Assembly (NCBI GenBank): GCA_025267735.1
Contig: CM046299.1
Location: 32,006,887 to 32,070,886 of the forward strand
DNA from: Mactra quadrangularis
Taxonomy: Eukaryota; Mollusca; Bivalvia; Venerida; Mactridae
Length of the DNA stretch: 64,000 nucleotides
Reading direction: 5' to 3'
A program made the translations under genes and the position numbers. The notes below the pieces were generated by a model that did not search any database, was not told the origin of the DNA, and saw only the letters and a program-made list of their open reading frames with translations. Positions 63,501 to 64,000 of this stretch are shown here, piece after piece. How positions within the stretch are numbered: position 1 is the stretch's first letter; the number at the start of each line of letters is the position of its first letter.

Positions 63501-64000
63501 ATTGTATACGTCTTGTTTGATGTCCTATAACAGGTTGTATCTGAGCTGTTGAATGTAATAATGGTTTAAATTGTGTACACTCACTCCATTCACCTATTTT
63601 ATAAGTGTAAAAATTTGAACAATTATCACATGGTATCATTTCAGTAAAATGAGGACACATTGATCCACCATGAGCTGGTGGTACAACTAGTTCACGAGTT
63701 CTGGTTTTATTAACAATTAGACATTTATCACAGTTGTTTATATTCCATGAGGAAAAAGATGTTACAACACAATCTTGGGGACATTTTAAGTTACACTTTT
63801 CCTCCGTGTCCGGTTTTGGTTCCAATTCAGCACAAACATCATTATTTTCAAGTTGTCCATTATCCACCCAAACACAAGAGACATTTCTATATCTAATACC
63901 ATGTTTGATAGAACATTCTCTATATTGTGGATACAACATACAATCTGACCACATTGTGACTGTCCATTTAAGTTTTTGTCGATGTAATTCACATACTTTG
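426..64000 (-). CDS. THSD7A: Gene span: THSD7A/B-like multi-TSP1 protein, internal 8 exons (partial at both ends)
   Basis: Eight minus-strand exons with consensus acceptors and GT donors join in frame into about 607 residues. They encode eight complete and two partial TSP1 repeats that alternate between two subtypes. One begins with a DC-[VIS]-[VL]-[ST]-x-[WYF] motif and ends with RTR...CP; the other begins with a lone W..W/GEC motif and ends with a C....KP....C tail. This strict alternation is typical of the THSD7A/THSD7B family, large glycoproteins with an extracellular TSP1 array and one C-terminal membrane segment; vertebrate THSD7A works at endothelial and podocyte surfaces. Cys spacing, WxxW mannosylation motifs and NxS/T sites suit a secreted fold. 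Start codon, signal peptide and anchor lie outside the window. Introns run from 1 to 21 kb and hold almost only repeats. 7A versus 7B orthology cannot be decided here. Confidence 0.85.
733..1042 (+). mobile_element. Short pearl-like ACAAG element
   Basis: It starts ACAAGAGCTCTCCTGGGCGG and continues with text nearly the same as the first ~300 bp of the large elements at 21060 and 59016 (GTGCAGTCCATGCTGTGTTC, the ACCCCAGGACCTCAGAATAGG-type line). It ends in a different hairpin, CCCCGCTTCAGGGG, followed by TAAAAAAGG. It has no 145-bp core array. It looks like a core-less or internally deleted relative of those elements with its own 3' end. Confidence 0.6.
2410..3815. repeat. 26-bp minisatellite, about 50 units
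   Basis: Tandem array with consensus ACAGTGGTGTTGTGTCAGAC plus ATACTA. Successive AGTGG words are 26 bp apart (2651, 2677). Units vary mainly at ACAC/AGAC before ATA and at TACTA/TAATA. Open frames crossing it on both strands are translations of the repeat, not genes. It lies inside the intron between exons 7 and 8. Confidence 0.9.
4014..4215 (-). CDS. THSD7A: THSD7A-like exon 7 of window
   Basis: Acceptor TTGTTAAATTCAG with G|GT forming Gly; donor CAACG|GTAAGT, phase 2; length 202 bp. It encodes GGAPCPPNRLLSEIRNCPTT, then IEC, completing the DC-type repeat. It then encodes TIYVWQADIWGPC... QCGPGYQIRDVSCYSLKGQL, the front of a lone-Trp repeat with the CGxGxQxRxVxC signature that is best conserved here. 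It lies 982 bp from the preceding exon, the shortest intron in the window. Confidence 0.9.
4216..5197 (-). other. Intron between exons 6 and 7
   Basis: 982 bp, the shortest intron. A partly conserved ~90-bp segment occurs twice (about 4720-4820 and 5043-5125; shared words TGTAGATCTGTTCAA and GAAAATTGTGCTTAATTTCA). Otherwise it is plain AT-rich sequence. Confidence 0.75.
5198..5399 (-). CDS. THSD7A: THSD7A-like exon 6 of window
   Basis: Acceptor ATATGTTTTCAG, phase 0 entry at LRVADSRCEELSEKP; donor CAAG|GTATTA, phase 1; length 202 bp. It completes one TSP1 repeat (C....KP...EDCSIAC) and encodes the front of a DC-type repeat: PKDCILSDWSTWTQC with an intact WxxW, then CQEERNRGAPIQTRERTILAQSGQ. 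The Arg strand (QTRERT) is conserved. The open frame runs slightly past both splice borders into intron; the borders given come from the splice sites and the phase chain. Confidence 0.9.
5945..6236 (-). pseudogene. Non-LTR retrotransposon ORF2 C-terminal fragment
   Basis: Minus-strand translation shows EVIVRLRTGNN, a TGA stop (complement of 6181-6183), then LNGHMHKKLKLTPKATC, DDQTMDHILQTCERHHQER and IWPTETTLYT. This is the pattern at the extreme C-terminus of Jockey/CR1-like reverse transcriptase proteins (…LRTGHNRLN-H-M…C..C..…T..H.L..C…R…WP). One expected Cys of the terminal zinc knuckle is Ser. No polymerase domain remains upstream, so this is a dead 5'-truncated copy. Confidence 0.6.
6300..7470. 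repeat. Diverged tandem duplication, period ~700 bp
   Basis: Segments 6300-6800 and 7000-7470 align along their length. Shared words include GCAAATTTGAG, ATTCATGTTTAATTT-type text, TGTAATGAGAAAATT, AAAATTGCC and GATTTA. The copies are well diverged, so the event is old. The text just upstream (5880-5945) resembles 6825-6880, suggesting the unit once extended further left. Confidence 0.55.
8776..9335. repeat. ~49-53-bp tandem array
   Basis: About eleven units of ATTTCTACTATAGTCTACAA, then GAATTAAAATAGTTCCATAG and AACAGTTACATGT. Units alternate between a long form with GAATTAAAATAG and a short form with GAAAATAG. Degenerate echoes (TTTCTA, GTTCTATA) continue to about 9800. Confidence 0.85.
10105..10301 (+). 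pseudogene. Conserved short frame in left arm (one TGA)
   Basis: Reads ...FRSIFFCIKLQMT, TGA, QSKETSVELEILTAIKELIP, then LCFDDIALHQNPF...GVMFLVRL and TAA. The inverted copy keeps the same protein with conservative changes (K/N, I/L) and silent differences. The family is not recognised. The TGA at 10149-10151 breaks this copy. Confidence 0.35.
10345..10404 (-). other. Possible 20-codon start exon in left arm
   Basis: The minus strand reads ATG then 19 codons (MKDADFRCFIARSSLQMCQK) followed at once by GTAAGC, a good donor. The inverted copy at 12534-12593 has the same peptide and donor and differs by a synonymous CGT/CGC change. This looks like a first coding exon, but no downstream exon is recognised; function unknown. 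Confidence 0.35.
12534..12593 (+). other. Possible 20-codon start exon in right arm
   Basis: Plus-strand mirror of the left-arm exon: the same 20 residues, ending AAAAG|GTAAGC. The two point outward, away from each other, so the spacer would be a shared upstream region if they are real. No partner exon was recognised to the right. Confidence 0.35.
12637..12861 (-). other. Conserved short frame in right arm (open)
   Basis: Minus-strand frame of 74 residues, the open counterpart of the broken left-arm frame. It contains FRSIFFCIKMQMTKQSKET and ELEILTAIKELIPLCFDDIA and ends FLVRL-stop. The left part of the ORF (MYRLLHFNK) lies outside the duplicated arm. No domain is recognised. It could be the last exon of a captured gene or a chance frame. 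Confidence 0.35.
13463..13807 (+). pseudogene. Tc1/mariner transposase N-terminal fragment
   Basis: From about 13574 the translation reads MRLGCHHLTISQLVTL, SGSVNYCLQPGGPSATTPPQ and DHYIRISQLWNT...ARRT. This matches the layout of the Tc1 second helix-turn-helix region (LGVS.STVSR..., TGSV.DRPRSGRPR.TT..QDRYIR). The GRPR hook is degraded to GGPS. No DDE catalytic part follows, and the frame ends with a stop at 13805. A dead fragment. Confidence 0.6.
13868..13945 (+). repeat. GGCCACAACAAATTGAT repeat, single end
   Basis: GGCCACAACAAATTAATCAA, then ATGTTCTATGGATTTTTTCTG and the A-rich GGAGCGAGCAAGCGAAAAAA. The same terminal text recurs at 16715-16820 (reverse), 38926-39140 (both ends) and 40029-40115. 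Confidence 0.6.
14505..15020. repeat. Degenerate ~160-bp tandem repeat, about four units
   Basis: The phrase AGCACCCCTATAAAATGATG-GACCAAACCTGTTGACTTT recurs near 14507, 14667, 14828 and 14972, each followed by AAATA..GTCTTA-like text, then AACAACATA..., CAGTATAC and TGAATGA. A related single copy (ATTATAATGGACCAGCCTGG) lies near 41157. Confidence 0.6.
16168..16262. repeat. 95-bp near-perfect foldback hairpin
   Basis: The left arm from AGTTAGATTATGTTTTCATT to ACTATAAGGTT is repeated exactly in reverse complement on the right. The pairing continues with few mismatches through CAGTGC..GGGG / CCCC..GCACT to a tiny loop around GGCTCC. The outer arms are AT-rich and the tip GC-rich. It looks like a foldback MITE or a cruciform-forming palindrome. 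Confidence 0.85.
16715..16820 (-). repeat. GGCCACAACAAATTGAT repeat, reverse end
   Basis: Reverse complement of the 13868 repeat end (AGGATCAATTTGTTGTGGCC). Together they bracket 2.95 kb in inverted orientation. Confidence 0.55.
17478..17786 (+). mobile_element. Pearl-like ACAAG element, one core unit
   Basis: Starts ACAAGAAATGTAATGTGG, with the palindrome ATGTGG-AAA-CCACAT, then AAAGCCGGA. One core unit follows (AATAATCCAT..., AAGCCAGGT...GAGTTGTG, GGCAGAGATATATG). After AATTGTTAATGACACCGGAC comes a CTGCC-rich stretch, and the end is ATTAAAAATCTGGCTAAAA. The head GCCGGA and tail TCTGGC are complementary. It is the small sibling of the element at 46151. Confidence 0.65.
18178..18692 (+). mobile_element. 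ACAAGAGAGCC family element
   Basis: Starts ACAAGAGAGCCAGGATGAGT, then GATCACTCACCTGAG. It ends near ATGCTCGGGTGAGATATTAA, whose CGGGTGA is the inverted partner of the head TCACCTG. The interior has spaced phrases (GACCTAGTGGCCTTG, CATTGATAAAAACATTCTGA) but no microsatellite. It resembles a repeat seen widely in bivalves that starts ACAAGAG.GCCATGATGGC. Confidence 0.6.
19265..19532 (+). mobile_element. Compact pearl-like ACAAG element
   Basis: Starts ACAAGTAAATCT, then the palindrome GTGAGC-TAAT-GCTCAC and GTGATACCCCCAC. Near the end comes GGACGGACGCACGGACGGAC, then GTATACCCCCC...AGCGGGGGTATAAAAATG, a hairpin whose 3' arm is also complementary to the 5' GATACCCCC. This 268-bp copy shows every module of the plan in its shortest form. 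Confidence 0.7.
19850..21005. repeat. ~38-bp minisatellite, block 1
   Basis: About thirty units of TTTAGCTTTACTTGTAATGT plus TTCCTACCCCACCCACCA. Variants are TTACCCACC, ATCTAATATTTAG and CATCCAACC. Some groups of units repeat as longer strings (20500-20640 is echoed at 20640-20780). The array is preceded by ATCTGTTATCTTCTCTTGAG, which also leads into block 2. Confidence 0.9.
21060..24824 (+). mobile_element. Large pearl-like element with ~145-bp core array
   Basis: Starts ACAAGAGCTCCGCTGGGCGG, then GGCATTATACGCCCG. About 3.6 kb of tandem ~145-bp units follows, each with TGACCTTGACCTTTGACC, GGGCCCCAAAACCAATAGGG, ATCCTTGACACATGGGCTAC, AATTTGGTGAACCTAGGTAC and GTTATTGTCCGGACAAGG. The 3' end has a GACGGACA microsatellite (24725-24777), then TACGACCG-TTTTTTCAAAA-CGGGCGTATAAAAAG; the hairpin arm also matches the 5' ATACGCCCG in reverse. 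Long open frames here are translations of the repeat. The plan matches molluscan pearl elements, considered non-autonomous Helentrons. It lies between two blocks of the ~38-bp minisatellite. Confidence 0.75.
24725..24777. repeat. (GACGGACA)n microsatellite
   Basis: About six 8-bp units of GACGGACA inside the 3' module of the surrounding element. The sister copy at 61733-61790 is interrupted (GGTGGACTGACGGCC). Confidence 0.9.
24893..25632. repeat. ~38-bp minisatellite, block 2
   Basis: Same unit and same unique lead-in as block 1 (TTTATCTGTTATATTCTCTT, then GAGATCTAAGTGTTTCTATC). Its right half has a local variant, TTTAGCTTTTCATGTAATG, absent from block 1. Blocks 1 and 2 are therefore duplicate loci now separated by the element at 21060-24824. 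Confidence 0.88.
26681..26892 (-). CDS. THSD7A: THSD7A-like exon 5 of window
   Basis: Acceptor TATATTTATAG with G|GT forming Gly; donor GGT|GTAAGT, phase 0; length 212 bp. It encodes QRYRTRTVLTEARGTGQRCPHLSE...PQPC, the second half of a DC-type TSP1 repeat with the classic RTR and G..CP..E motifs, then FKWNLAVGECDLL...ACGLGVAYRTLSCMNKLGV, the first half of a lone-Trp repeat. It is isolated by the two largest introns of the window (about 21 kb below and 19 kb above). The phases match on both sides, so a missed exon is not required, although one of phase 0-0 or 1-1 cannot be excluded. Confidence 0.88.
28411..28761. mobile_element. CAGGGCACT inverted-end element, copy 1
   Basis: Ends CAGGGCACTAG and CAAGTGCCCTG are inverted. 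The interior contains ACAGGTACCCATACCCTCAG, GTCAACTCATAAAT and TGGGAGGGAAAGGGGACC. A second copy with the same ends and order lies at 33036-33411. No transposase; non-autonomous DNA transposon, perhaps hAT-like from the CAGGG terminus. Confidence 0.6.
28980..29486. mobile_element. Possible AATCGATTA-rich MITE relic
   Basis: The left part has ACCGATGATCAGGAATAATC; the right part, in reverse, reads TAGTGGTGGGACATCGACTG, AAAATCGTAATCGATCATCT. The ends align only partly as inverted repeats. The right terminus resembles a CAGTGGTGGGAC-type hAT MITE seen in many animals. Degraded. Confidence 0.4.
30855..32057. mobile_element. 1.2-kb inverted-repeat element built of GGGGGAAAAACTGACTGGG
   Basis: The termini, roughly 100 bp each, are inverted: GCCGGC..GGTTTTTCCCCCG, AAAGAACTGACTAGTCAGTT, the CTTCCCCCC..CAGTCAG line and AAGTTAAAATTTT on the left, all repeated in reverse on the right (31955-32057). 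Each end carries the palindrome GAACTGACTAGTCAGTTC or a near copy. Inside are nearly three tandem ~190-bp units (starting near 31228, 31420, 31615), each with CTGGACTAGGGTGGGGG, AAAACTGACTGGGTCGGCCT and CTTGTAGAAAAAAAGAC. No coding capacity. I do not recognise the family. Confidence 0.7.
32605..32813 (-). mobile_element. tRNA-derived SINE, tail missing
   Basis: On the minus strand the head reads ATGGTTAGCTCAGTTGGTAG (A box) and GGTTTGATTCCCGGGCGGGG (B box), then CATACTCTGGTGGAGCTTGG, CATAGAAATAATTTCATG-type body and AATGATTCTTAATTATGTAG. The copy stops before the GCTACGG..TTAAA tail seen in the others. The element at 32824 inserted just upstream of its head. Confidence 0.75.
32824..34284. mobile_element. 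CAGGGTTGCCAGC inverted-end DNA transposon, non-autonomous
   Basis: The ends CAGGGTTGCCAGC and GCTGGCAACCCTG are perfect 13-bp inverted repeats, flanked on both sides by the direct repeat ACTCAA (32818-32823, 34285-34290). The subterminal text is rich in TTCCCTGACTTTTCACTGAC. These ends resemble hAT-type MITEs of animals, though hAT duplications are normally 8 bp. No transposase. Another element (33036-33411) sits inside. Confidence 0.75.
33036..33411. mobile_element. CAGGGCACC inverted-end element, copy 2 (nested)
   Basis: Ends CAGGGCACC and CAAGTGCCCTG. It shares with copy 1 at 28411 the phrases GGTACCCATAC..TCAGGAAG, GTCAACTCATAAAT and ATGATTTTGAGAGGGGAATG. GCTTT is present on both flanks. 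Nested within the 32824-34284 element, so it either arrived later or forms part of that element's interior. Confidence 0.6.
35218..36075. mobile_element. TTAA-flanked inverted-repeat element
   Basis: The left end GGCCCGGTTTCACCGCCAAA, ACTTTGTTGGAGCGTTAC matches the reverse of the right end (TGGCCTGGTCACATCGCAAG, AACTTTGCTGGAGCGTTCC) over about 45 bp. TTAA lies immediately outside both ends (35214-35217, 36076-36079). The interior is clearly less AT-rich than its surroundings and repeats words of the ends (GCTCCACCAAAGTTTTTGCAACC). No transposase. piggyBac-like by target site, but the ends are not a family I can name. Confidence 0.7.
38028..38226. repeat. Inverted repeat with hammerhead-like cores (Penelope LTR-like)
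   Basis: Two ~80-bp arms (38028-38113 and 38137-38226) are reverse complements: CACAGATCTATTTAAA, TTTTATTT, TCGG.CATTGGCC, TTCAGTTGATATT. On the plus strand the right arm reads CTGAAGA-AGGCCAATGGCC-GAAAC, which fits the conserved CUGAnGA / stem II / GAAA core of hammerhead ribozymes. The left arm has a weaker version on the minus strand. Such CTGA.GA..GGCC..GGCCGAAAC blocks are known in the LTRs of Penelope-like retroelements. A stem III and cleavage site are not obvious. Confidence 0.5.
38926..39140. mobile_element. 215-bp MITE with GGCCACAACAAATTGAT ends
   Basis: The left end GGCCACAACAAATTGATAAC and the right end, reversed, GGCCTCAACAAGTTGATCAT form inverted repeats of about 34 bp. Inside, CTCGCTCGCTC and CGCTCACTCGCC also face each other. 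The only copy in the window with both ends close together. Confidence 0.65.
39782..39990 (+). mobile_element. tRNA-derived SINE, 5'-truncated
   Basis: Starts inside the head at GATCGAGGGGTCGCAGGTTC (B box), then GGGGGGCATACTTTTGTGGA, the AATTTCTATGGTCATTCTCC body, and degraded AACAGTGAGCAGGTGGACTG. The tail motif is barely recognisable. Confidence 0.65.
40029..40115 (+). repeat. GGCCACAACAAATTGAT repeat, single end
   Basis: GGCCATAACAAATTGATCAC, then ATGTTCTATGGATTTGG and GGAGCTAGTAAGCAAAAAA. No opposite end is seen nearby. It begins within 40 bp of the end of the truncated SINE. Confidence 0.55.
40764..40835 (-). other. tRNA(Ser/Leu)-like sequence, not a functional tRNA
   Basis: Minus strand: TGGCCGAGTGGAGAGACT resembles an A box and GTGGGTTTGAATCCCCA a B box at tRNA spacing. 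The acceptor and anticodon stems do not pair convincingly, so it is more likely a SINE head or tRNA pseudogene. Confidence 0.4.
41570..41760 (+). mobile_element. Degraded SINE, second head type
   Basis: TTTTAAATCTAGTGTTGG, GGTTTCAGTTTTACCTGGGT and CCTTGTGGAAGAGTAGTTGA, then TATAGACAAATGTCCAGGAA, match the element at 44155 position by position, with many changes. The tail is lost. Confidence 0.5.
42315..42632 (-). mobile_element. tRNA-derived SINE, full length
   Basis: Minus strand: GAGCCACCCGGCTAGCTCAG (A box), GGGTTAGATTCCCGGGCGGG (B box), CATACTTTCGTGGAGCTTGG, AATGATTCTTAATTATGTAG, GTCAGTCACTGATGAAAG, AGGTTGACTGACCACCGTTA, then TTGCTATGGCGTTAAATCCA and an AAACA-rich end. The tail resembles molluscan V-SINEs such as RUDI, whose 3' end is thought to be copied by a LINE partner. 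Confidence 0.75.
44155..44452 (+). mobile_element. SINE with a second tRNA-like head, same tail
   Basis: Head: GGTATCGCAGTTAGTGGTGC and GGGTTCAAATCC at A- and B-box spacing. Body: AATTTGACAATCGTGTCAAT, GGCCTTGTGGAAGGGAAGGT. Tail: GCCATTATATGACCGATACA, ATGTGATGCTACGGCATTAA then ACCCAATAAAACAAATAAAA. The tail is the same as in the GGCTAGCTCAG SINEs; the head and body are not. Confidence 0.65.
45622..45804 (-). CDS. THSD7A: THSD7A-like exon 4 of window
   Basis: Acceptor CATTGTTGTTTTAG, with G|AT forming the junction Asp codon; donor ACTG|GTAAGT, phase 1; length 183 bp. It encodes DEDKVKPVSESFC...SQVCQAEC, the tail of the preceding repeat, then DLDCSVSQWTLWTECKVTDC, the start of a DC-type repeat with an intact WxxW motif (C-mannosylation type). 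It ends in a basic stretch, YLRRRRTNEGT. That stretch appears to add residues between the second cysteine pair and the RTR strand supplied by the next exon, so this repeat is longer than its neighbours. Confidence 0.88.
45855..46002. repeat. 148-bp palindromic MITE-like repeat
   Basis: TATAGTCCATTTTTTCTCAA, then CTGTCAAA.TTTGAATA at the left; the reverse complement of the right end gives TATAGTTCGTTTTTTCTCAA, CTGTCAAAACATGAATA. Arms about 40 bp, spacer about 70 bp. The ends start with TA. Confidence 0.6.
46151..47667 (+). mobile_element. Pearl-like ACAAG element with ~155-178-bp core array
   Basis: Starts ACAAGAAAGATAATGTGG, with the palindrome ATGTGG-GAG-CCACAT, then AAAGCCGGATTTTTC. About six core units follow, marked by AATAATCCAT near 46581, 46739, 46891, 47046, 47225 and 47403, with AAGCCAGGTAGAGTTGTGG, CATTGTATGAAGTTTC and AATGGCAGA. 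Then come GTTAATGACACCGGAC, a CCGCCCGC-rich stretch, and GAAAAATCCAGCTAAAAATG. The head AGCCGGATTTTTC and tail GAAAAATCCAGCT are inverted. The last two units (period 178) are almost identical, so they expanded recently. Confidence 0.72.
48211..48274. ncRNA. MicroRNA-sized hairpin (candidate)
   Basis: Two 21-nt arms (48211-48231 and 48254-48274) pair at 20 of 21 positions, counting one G-U, around a 22-nt loop. The core CAAGACTGTAGTAA / TTACTACAGTCTTG is perfect. The size fits a pre-miRNA on either strand. No known family is recognised, and flanking stem extension is weak, so a MITE remnant is also possible. Confidence 0.35.
48825..49135 (-). mobile_element. tRNA-derived SINE, full length
   Basis: Minus strand: CTGACTAGCTCAGTTGGTAG (A box), GGGCTCGATTCTCAGGTGGG (B box), CATACTTTTTC, GATTCTTAATTATGTAGGGC, AACAGTGAGTTGGTTGACTG, then GTTGCTACGGTGTT. 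Diverged from the 42315 copy, mainly in the middle. Confidence 0.72.
49897..50006 (-). CDS. THSD7A: THSD7A-like exon 3 of window
   Basis: A small 110-bp exon. The acceptor is TTTCTTTATACAG; the first base completes AG|A (Arg). The donor GGAG|GTAATA gives phase 1. It encodes SFWKMSSWSEC, then GSNGCTTGIQSRKAYCVQETG, the first half of a non-DC TSP1 repeat: the Trp strand, the first disulphide cysteines and the GIQSR strand. It begins with no usable ATG and is too short to stand out as an open frame. It was found by looking for the piece that must link the flanking phase-2 and phase-1 exons. Confidence 0.85.
50916..51300 (+). mobile_element. ACAAGAGCTGTC family element, 3' end uncertain
   Basis: Starts ACAAGAGCTGTCAGAGGAAA, with GCTGT..ACAGC as its 5' palindrome, then CATGCTTGACTA. 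It contains a loosely repeated phrase (ACCTTAAGAAATAAAG, ACCTGCAAAAATAAAAC, ACCTAAAGAAATAAAAC) near 51010, 51175 and 51230. No microsatellite or terminal hairpin was found. Resembles a widespread bivalve repeat starting ACAAGAGCTGTC. Confidence 0.5.
51560..52400. repeat. 28-bp minisatellite (regular 51890-52400, degenerate to the left)
   Basis: Unit ACAATAAAAGAGCATAAATA plus AAAACAGA; starts at 51911, 51939 and 51967 give the period of 28 bp. Two variants differ at CATAAATAAA / CATAATTAAA and segregate left and right. The left part (51560-51890) is the same text with spacing lost. Minus-strand hydrophobic open frames through it come from the unit. Confidence 0.9.
52405..52660 (+). mobile_element. 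ACAAGAGAGCCATGATGGC element, truncated
   Basis: Starts ACAAGAGAGCCATGATGGCG with the palindrome GCCATGATGGC, then ACTTTATCACTCACCT. Same head as 18178. No matching 3' end (GGGTGAG) is seen, so the copy is probably cut. It starts right at the end of the 28-bp array. Confidence 0.55.
54347..55049 (-). mobile_element. Tc1-like transposon relic, internally deleted
   Basis: The inverted ends CACTTAACAAAAC and GTTTTGTTAAGTG are each flanked by TA (54345-54346, 55050-55051), as expected for Tc1/mariner. The minus-strand interior encodes MDGVPARTARGTTELLHDNN near the right, like the catalytic D-x-APxHxAR region, and REWAGICQNLFHQYVRSIRT...GGHTHY at the left, like the conserved transposase C-terminus. 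Stops and a frame change separate the two, and the N-terminal half is missing. 703 bp instead of the usual 1.3-1.7 kb. Confidence 0.75.
54627..55003 (-). pseudogene. Tc1-like transposase C-terminal remnant
   Basis: Two pieces in different frames: the DGVPAR...LLHDNNI block (around 54870-54950), then the block from AEPLGRIVREWAG to SSHGGHTHY and stop (54627-54770). The D of the first block could be the second catalytic Asp; the expected Glu region is lost between the pieces. Non-functional. Confidence 0.65.
55276..55290. repeat. Short (CA)n microsatellite
   Basis: About eight CA/AC units following GGTAAG. Nothing else of note around it. Confidence 0.8.
55947..56190 (+). mobile_element. tRNA-derived SINE, full-length head and tail
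   Basis: Plus strand: GCCGCCCGGCTAGCTCAGTT (A box), GTGAATTCGATCCCTGGGTG (B box), GGGCATACTTTCGTGGAGCT, GATTCTTAATTATGTAGGGA, GTGAGCAGGTTGACTGACTG, GCCATTATATGACCTACACA, then TTGCTACGGCCGTTAAATCC and AACAAAAAAAA. It lacks the ~60-bp middle segment of the 42315 copy. Confidence 0.75.
57090..57667. mobile_element. TAA-flanked inverted-end element
   Basis: The left end AGGTGGTCTCACACAGAAC and the reversed right end AGCCTGTCTCACACAGAAC are inverted, with TAA outside each (57087-57089, 57668-57670), a Harbinger-type target pattern. Inside is an exact tandem pair of ACGGTCAAGTATCAAGGTTT plus GTAAAAATTTGAAC (57258-57330). CG dinucleotides are more frequent than in the surrounding intron. The open frame at its right end is not a recognised protein. 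Confidence 0.65.
57915..58178 (-). CDS. THSD7A: THSD7A-like exon 2 of window
   Basis: The acceptor TGTGTATTTCAG precedes the exon, whose first base completes the Lys codon of the upstream exon. Donor CCCAG|GTTTGT, phase 2; length 264 bp. It completes the C-terminal half of one TSP1 repeat (FCVDFIRSTKTE...SQTC) and encodes a DC-type repeat (PQDCVVSNWSQSS... YRVRYRHVE... GKQCP... DEDLC). The second Trp of WxxW has become Ser, and the loop between the Trp motif and the Arg strand (SSEHNSSCISQDGSRSQG) is rather long. An NSS glycosylation site lies in that loop. A weak donor (GTTTGT) is compensated by the perfect phase match with the next exon. Confidence 0.88.
58316..58372 (-). mobile_element. 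SINE tail fragment
   Basis: Reverse complement reads AGGAACCGTGAGTAGATTGA, CTGACGGCCATGATATAACC then TATACAATGC, matching the 3' third of the local SINE family. Head and body are absent. Confidence 0.5.
59016..61829 (+). mobile_element. Large pearl-like element with ~145-bp core array, copy 2
   Basis: Same order as 21060-24824: ACAAGAGCTCCGCTGGGCGG, GGCATTATACGCC, a ~145-bp tandem core with TGACCTTGACCTTTGACC and ATCCTTGACACATGGGCTAC, GACGGACA-type microsatellite (61733-61790, interrupted), TACGTCCG-TTTTTTCAAAA-CGGGCGTATAAAAAAG. About 950 bp shorter, with fewer copies of the long core variant that contains GCCATTTTGACTTTATTAAC (three, near 59797, 60158 and 60800). Both copies lie in the same orientation. 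Translated open frames are repeat artefacts. Confidence 0.75.
62539..63326. mobile_element. TA-flanked CTGTATTGTTCCTA inverted-end element
   Basis: The left end CTGTATTGTTCCTAATAAAT, ACCGCC and the reversed right end CTGTATTGTTCCTATTAAAC, ACCCCGC are inverted over about 28 bp; TA lies outside both. GAAAGAGGGGG occurs inside each end. A 47-bp tandem pair (CGTCCAATGTGTTGTAATTA, AAACCCTGTTGGTTT) lies at about 63131-63222. 788 bp, no transposase; MITE of mariner-like target preference. It sits 140 bp from an exon donor. Confidence 0.7.
63467..64000 (-). CDS. THSD7A: THSD7A-like exon 1 of window (runs past right edge)
   Basis: The frame is open from the window edge (KVCELHRQ...) to ...GNEVLF plus two bases of a Lys codon, then GTAAGT (phase 2). 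It encodes the end of one TSP1 repeat (W-T-V-T-M-W-S-D-C, then RYRNVSC and a C....KP....C....C tail), a full DC-type repeat (QDCVVTSFSSW, KTRTREL, GGSMCP) and the first half of the next (YKIGEWSEC, HQTRRIQC). The first Trp of the WxxW motif is Phe in the DC-type repeat. Possible N-glycosylation sites are NVS, NKT and NCS. The 5' splice border is beyond the window. Reading through two complete TSP1 boundaries without an intron makes this the longest exon here. Confidence 0.9.

Overview
This is AT-rich eukaryotic DNA, most likely from a bivalve mollusc (a heterodont clam or mussel would fit). Three things point there: widely spaced exons with GT-AG borders and no operon structure; repeats built on a TGACCTTGACCTTTGACC core with a GGACGGACGG-type microsatellite and a TATAAAAA end; and tRNA-derived SINEs whose tail resembles molluscan V-SINEs. 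The assignment rests on recognised repeat and gene families, not on a search.

One gene accounts for all the convincing coding sequence. It lies on the minus strand, enters at the right edge (64000) and leaves at the left edge. Eight exons could be delimited (63467-64000, 57915-58178, 49897-50006, 45622-45804, 26681-26892, 5198-5399, 4014-4215, 426-541). Their splice phases (2,2,1,1,0,1,2) join without conflict into about 607 residues of alternating thrombospondin type-1 (TSP1) repeats. This is the internal part of a large extracellular protein of the THSD7A/THSD7B kind. Neither the start codon/signal peptide nor the membrane anchor is in the window.

The remaining ~97% is intron, and most of its recognisable structure is repetitive. 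(1) Nine ACAAG-starting elements share one plan: a short 5' palindrome, a motif complementary to the 3' end, often a tandem core and a GC-rich microsatellite, then a 3' hairpin ending in TAAAA. The plan matches the molluscan 'pearl' elements, thought to be non-autonomous Helentron-type rolling-circle transposons. The two largest (21060-24824 and 59016-61829) are arrays of a ~145-bp unit carrying nuclear-receptor-like half-sites. (2) Non-autonomous cut-and-paste elements with visible inverted ends lie at 28411, 30855, 32824 (with 33036 nested), 35218, 38926, 54347 (a Tc1 relic), 57090 and 62539. (3) SINEs of two head types share one tail. (4) A LINE fragment and a second Tc1 fragment are present. 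(5) Minisatellites have periods of 26, 28, ~38 and ~53 bp. (6) A 2.7-kb palindromic duplication (10109-12831) is unidentified.

The least explained structures are the 2.7-kb inverted duplication with conserved short reading frames in both arms, the 1.2-kb GGGGGAAAAACTGACTGGG element at 30855-32057, a hammerhead-ribozyme-like core inside an inverted repeat at 38028-38226, a microRNA-sized hairpin at 48211-48274, and the receptor-site-bearing tandem cores. No rRNA gene, intact tRNA gene, CRISPR array or intact transposase was found.
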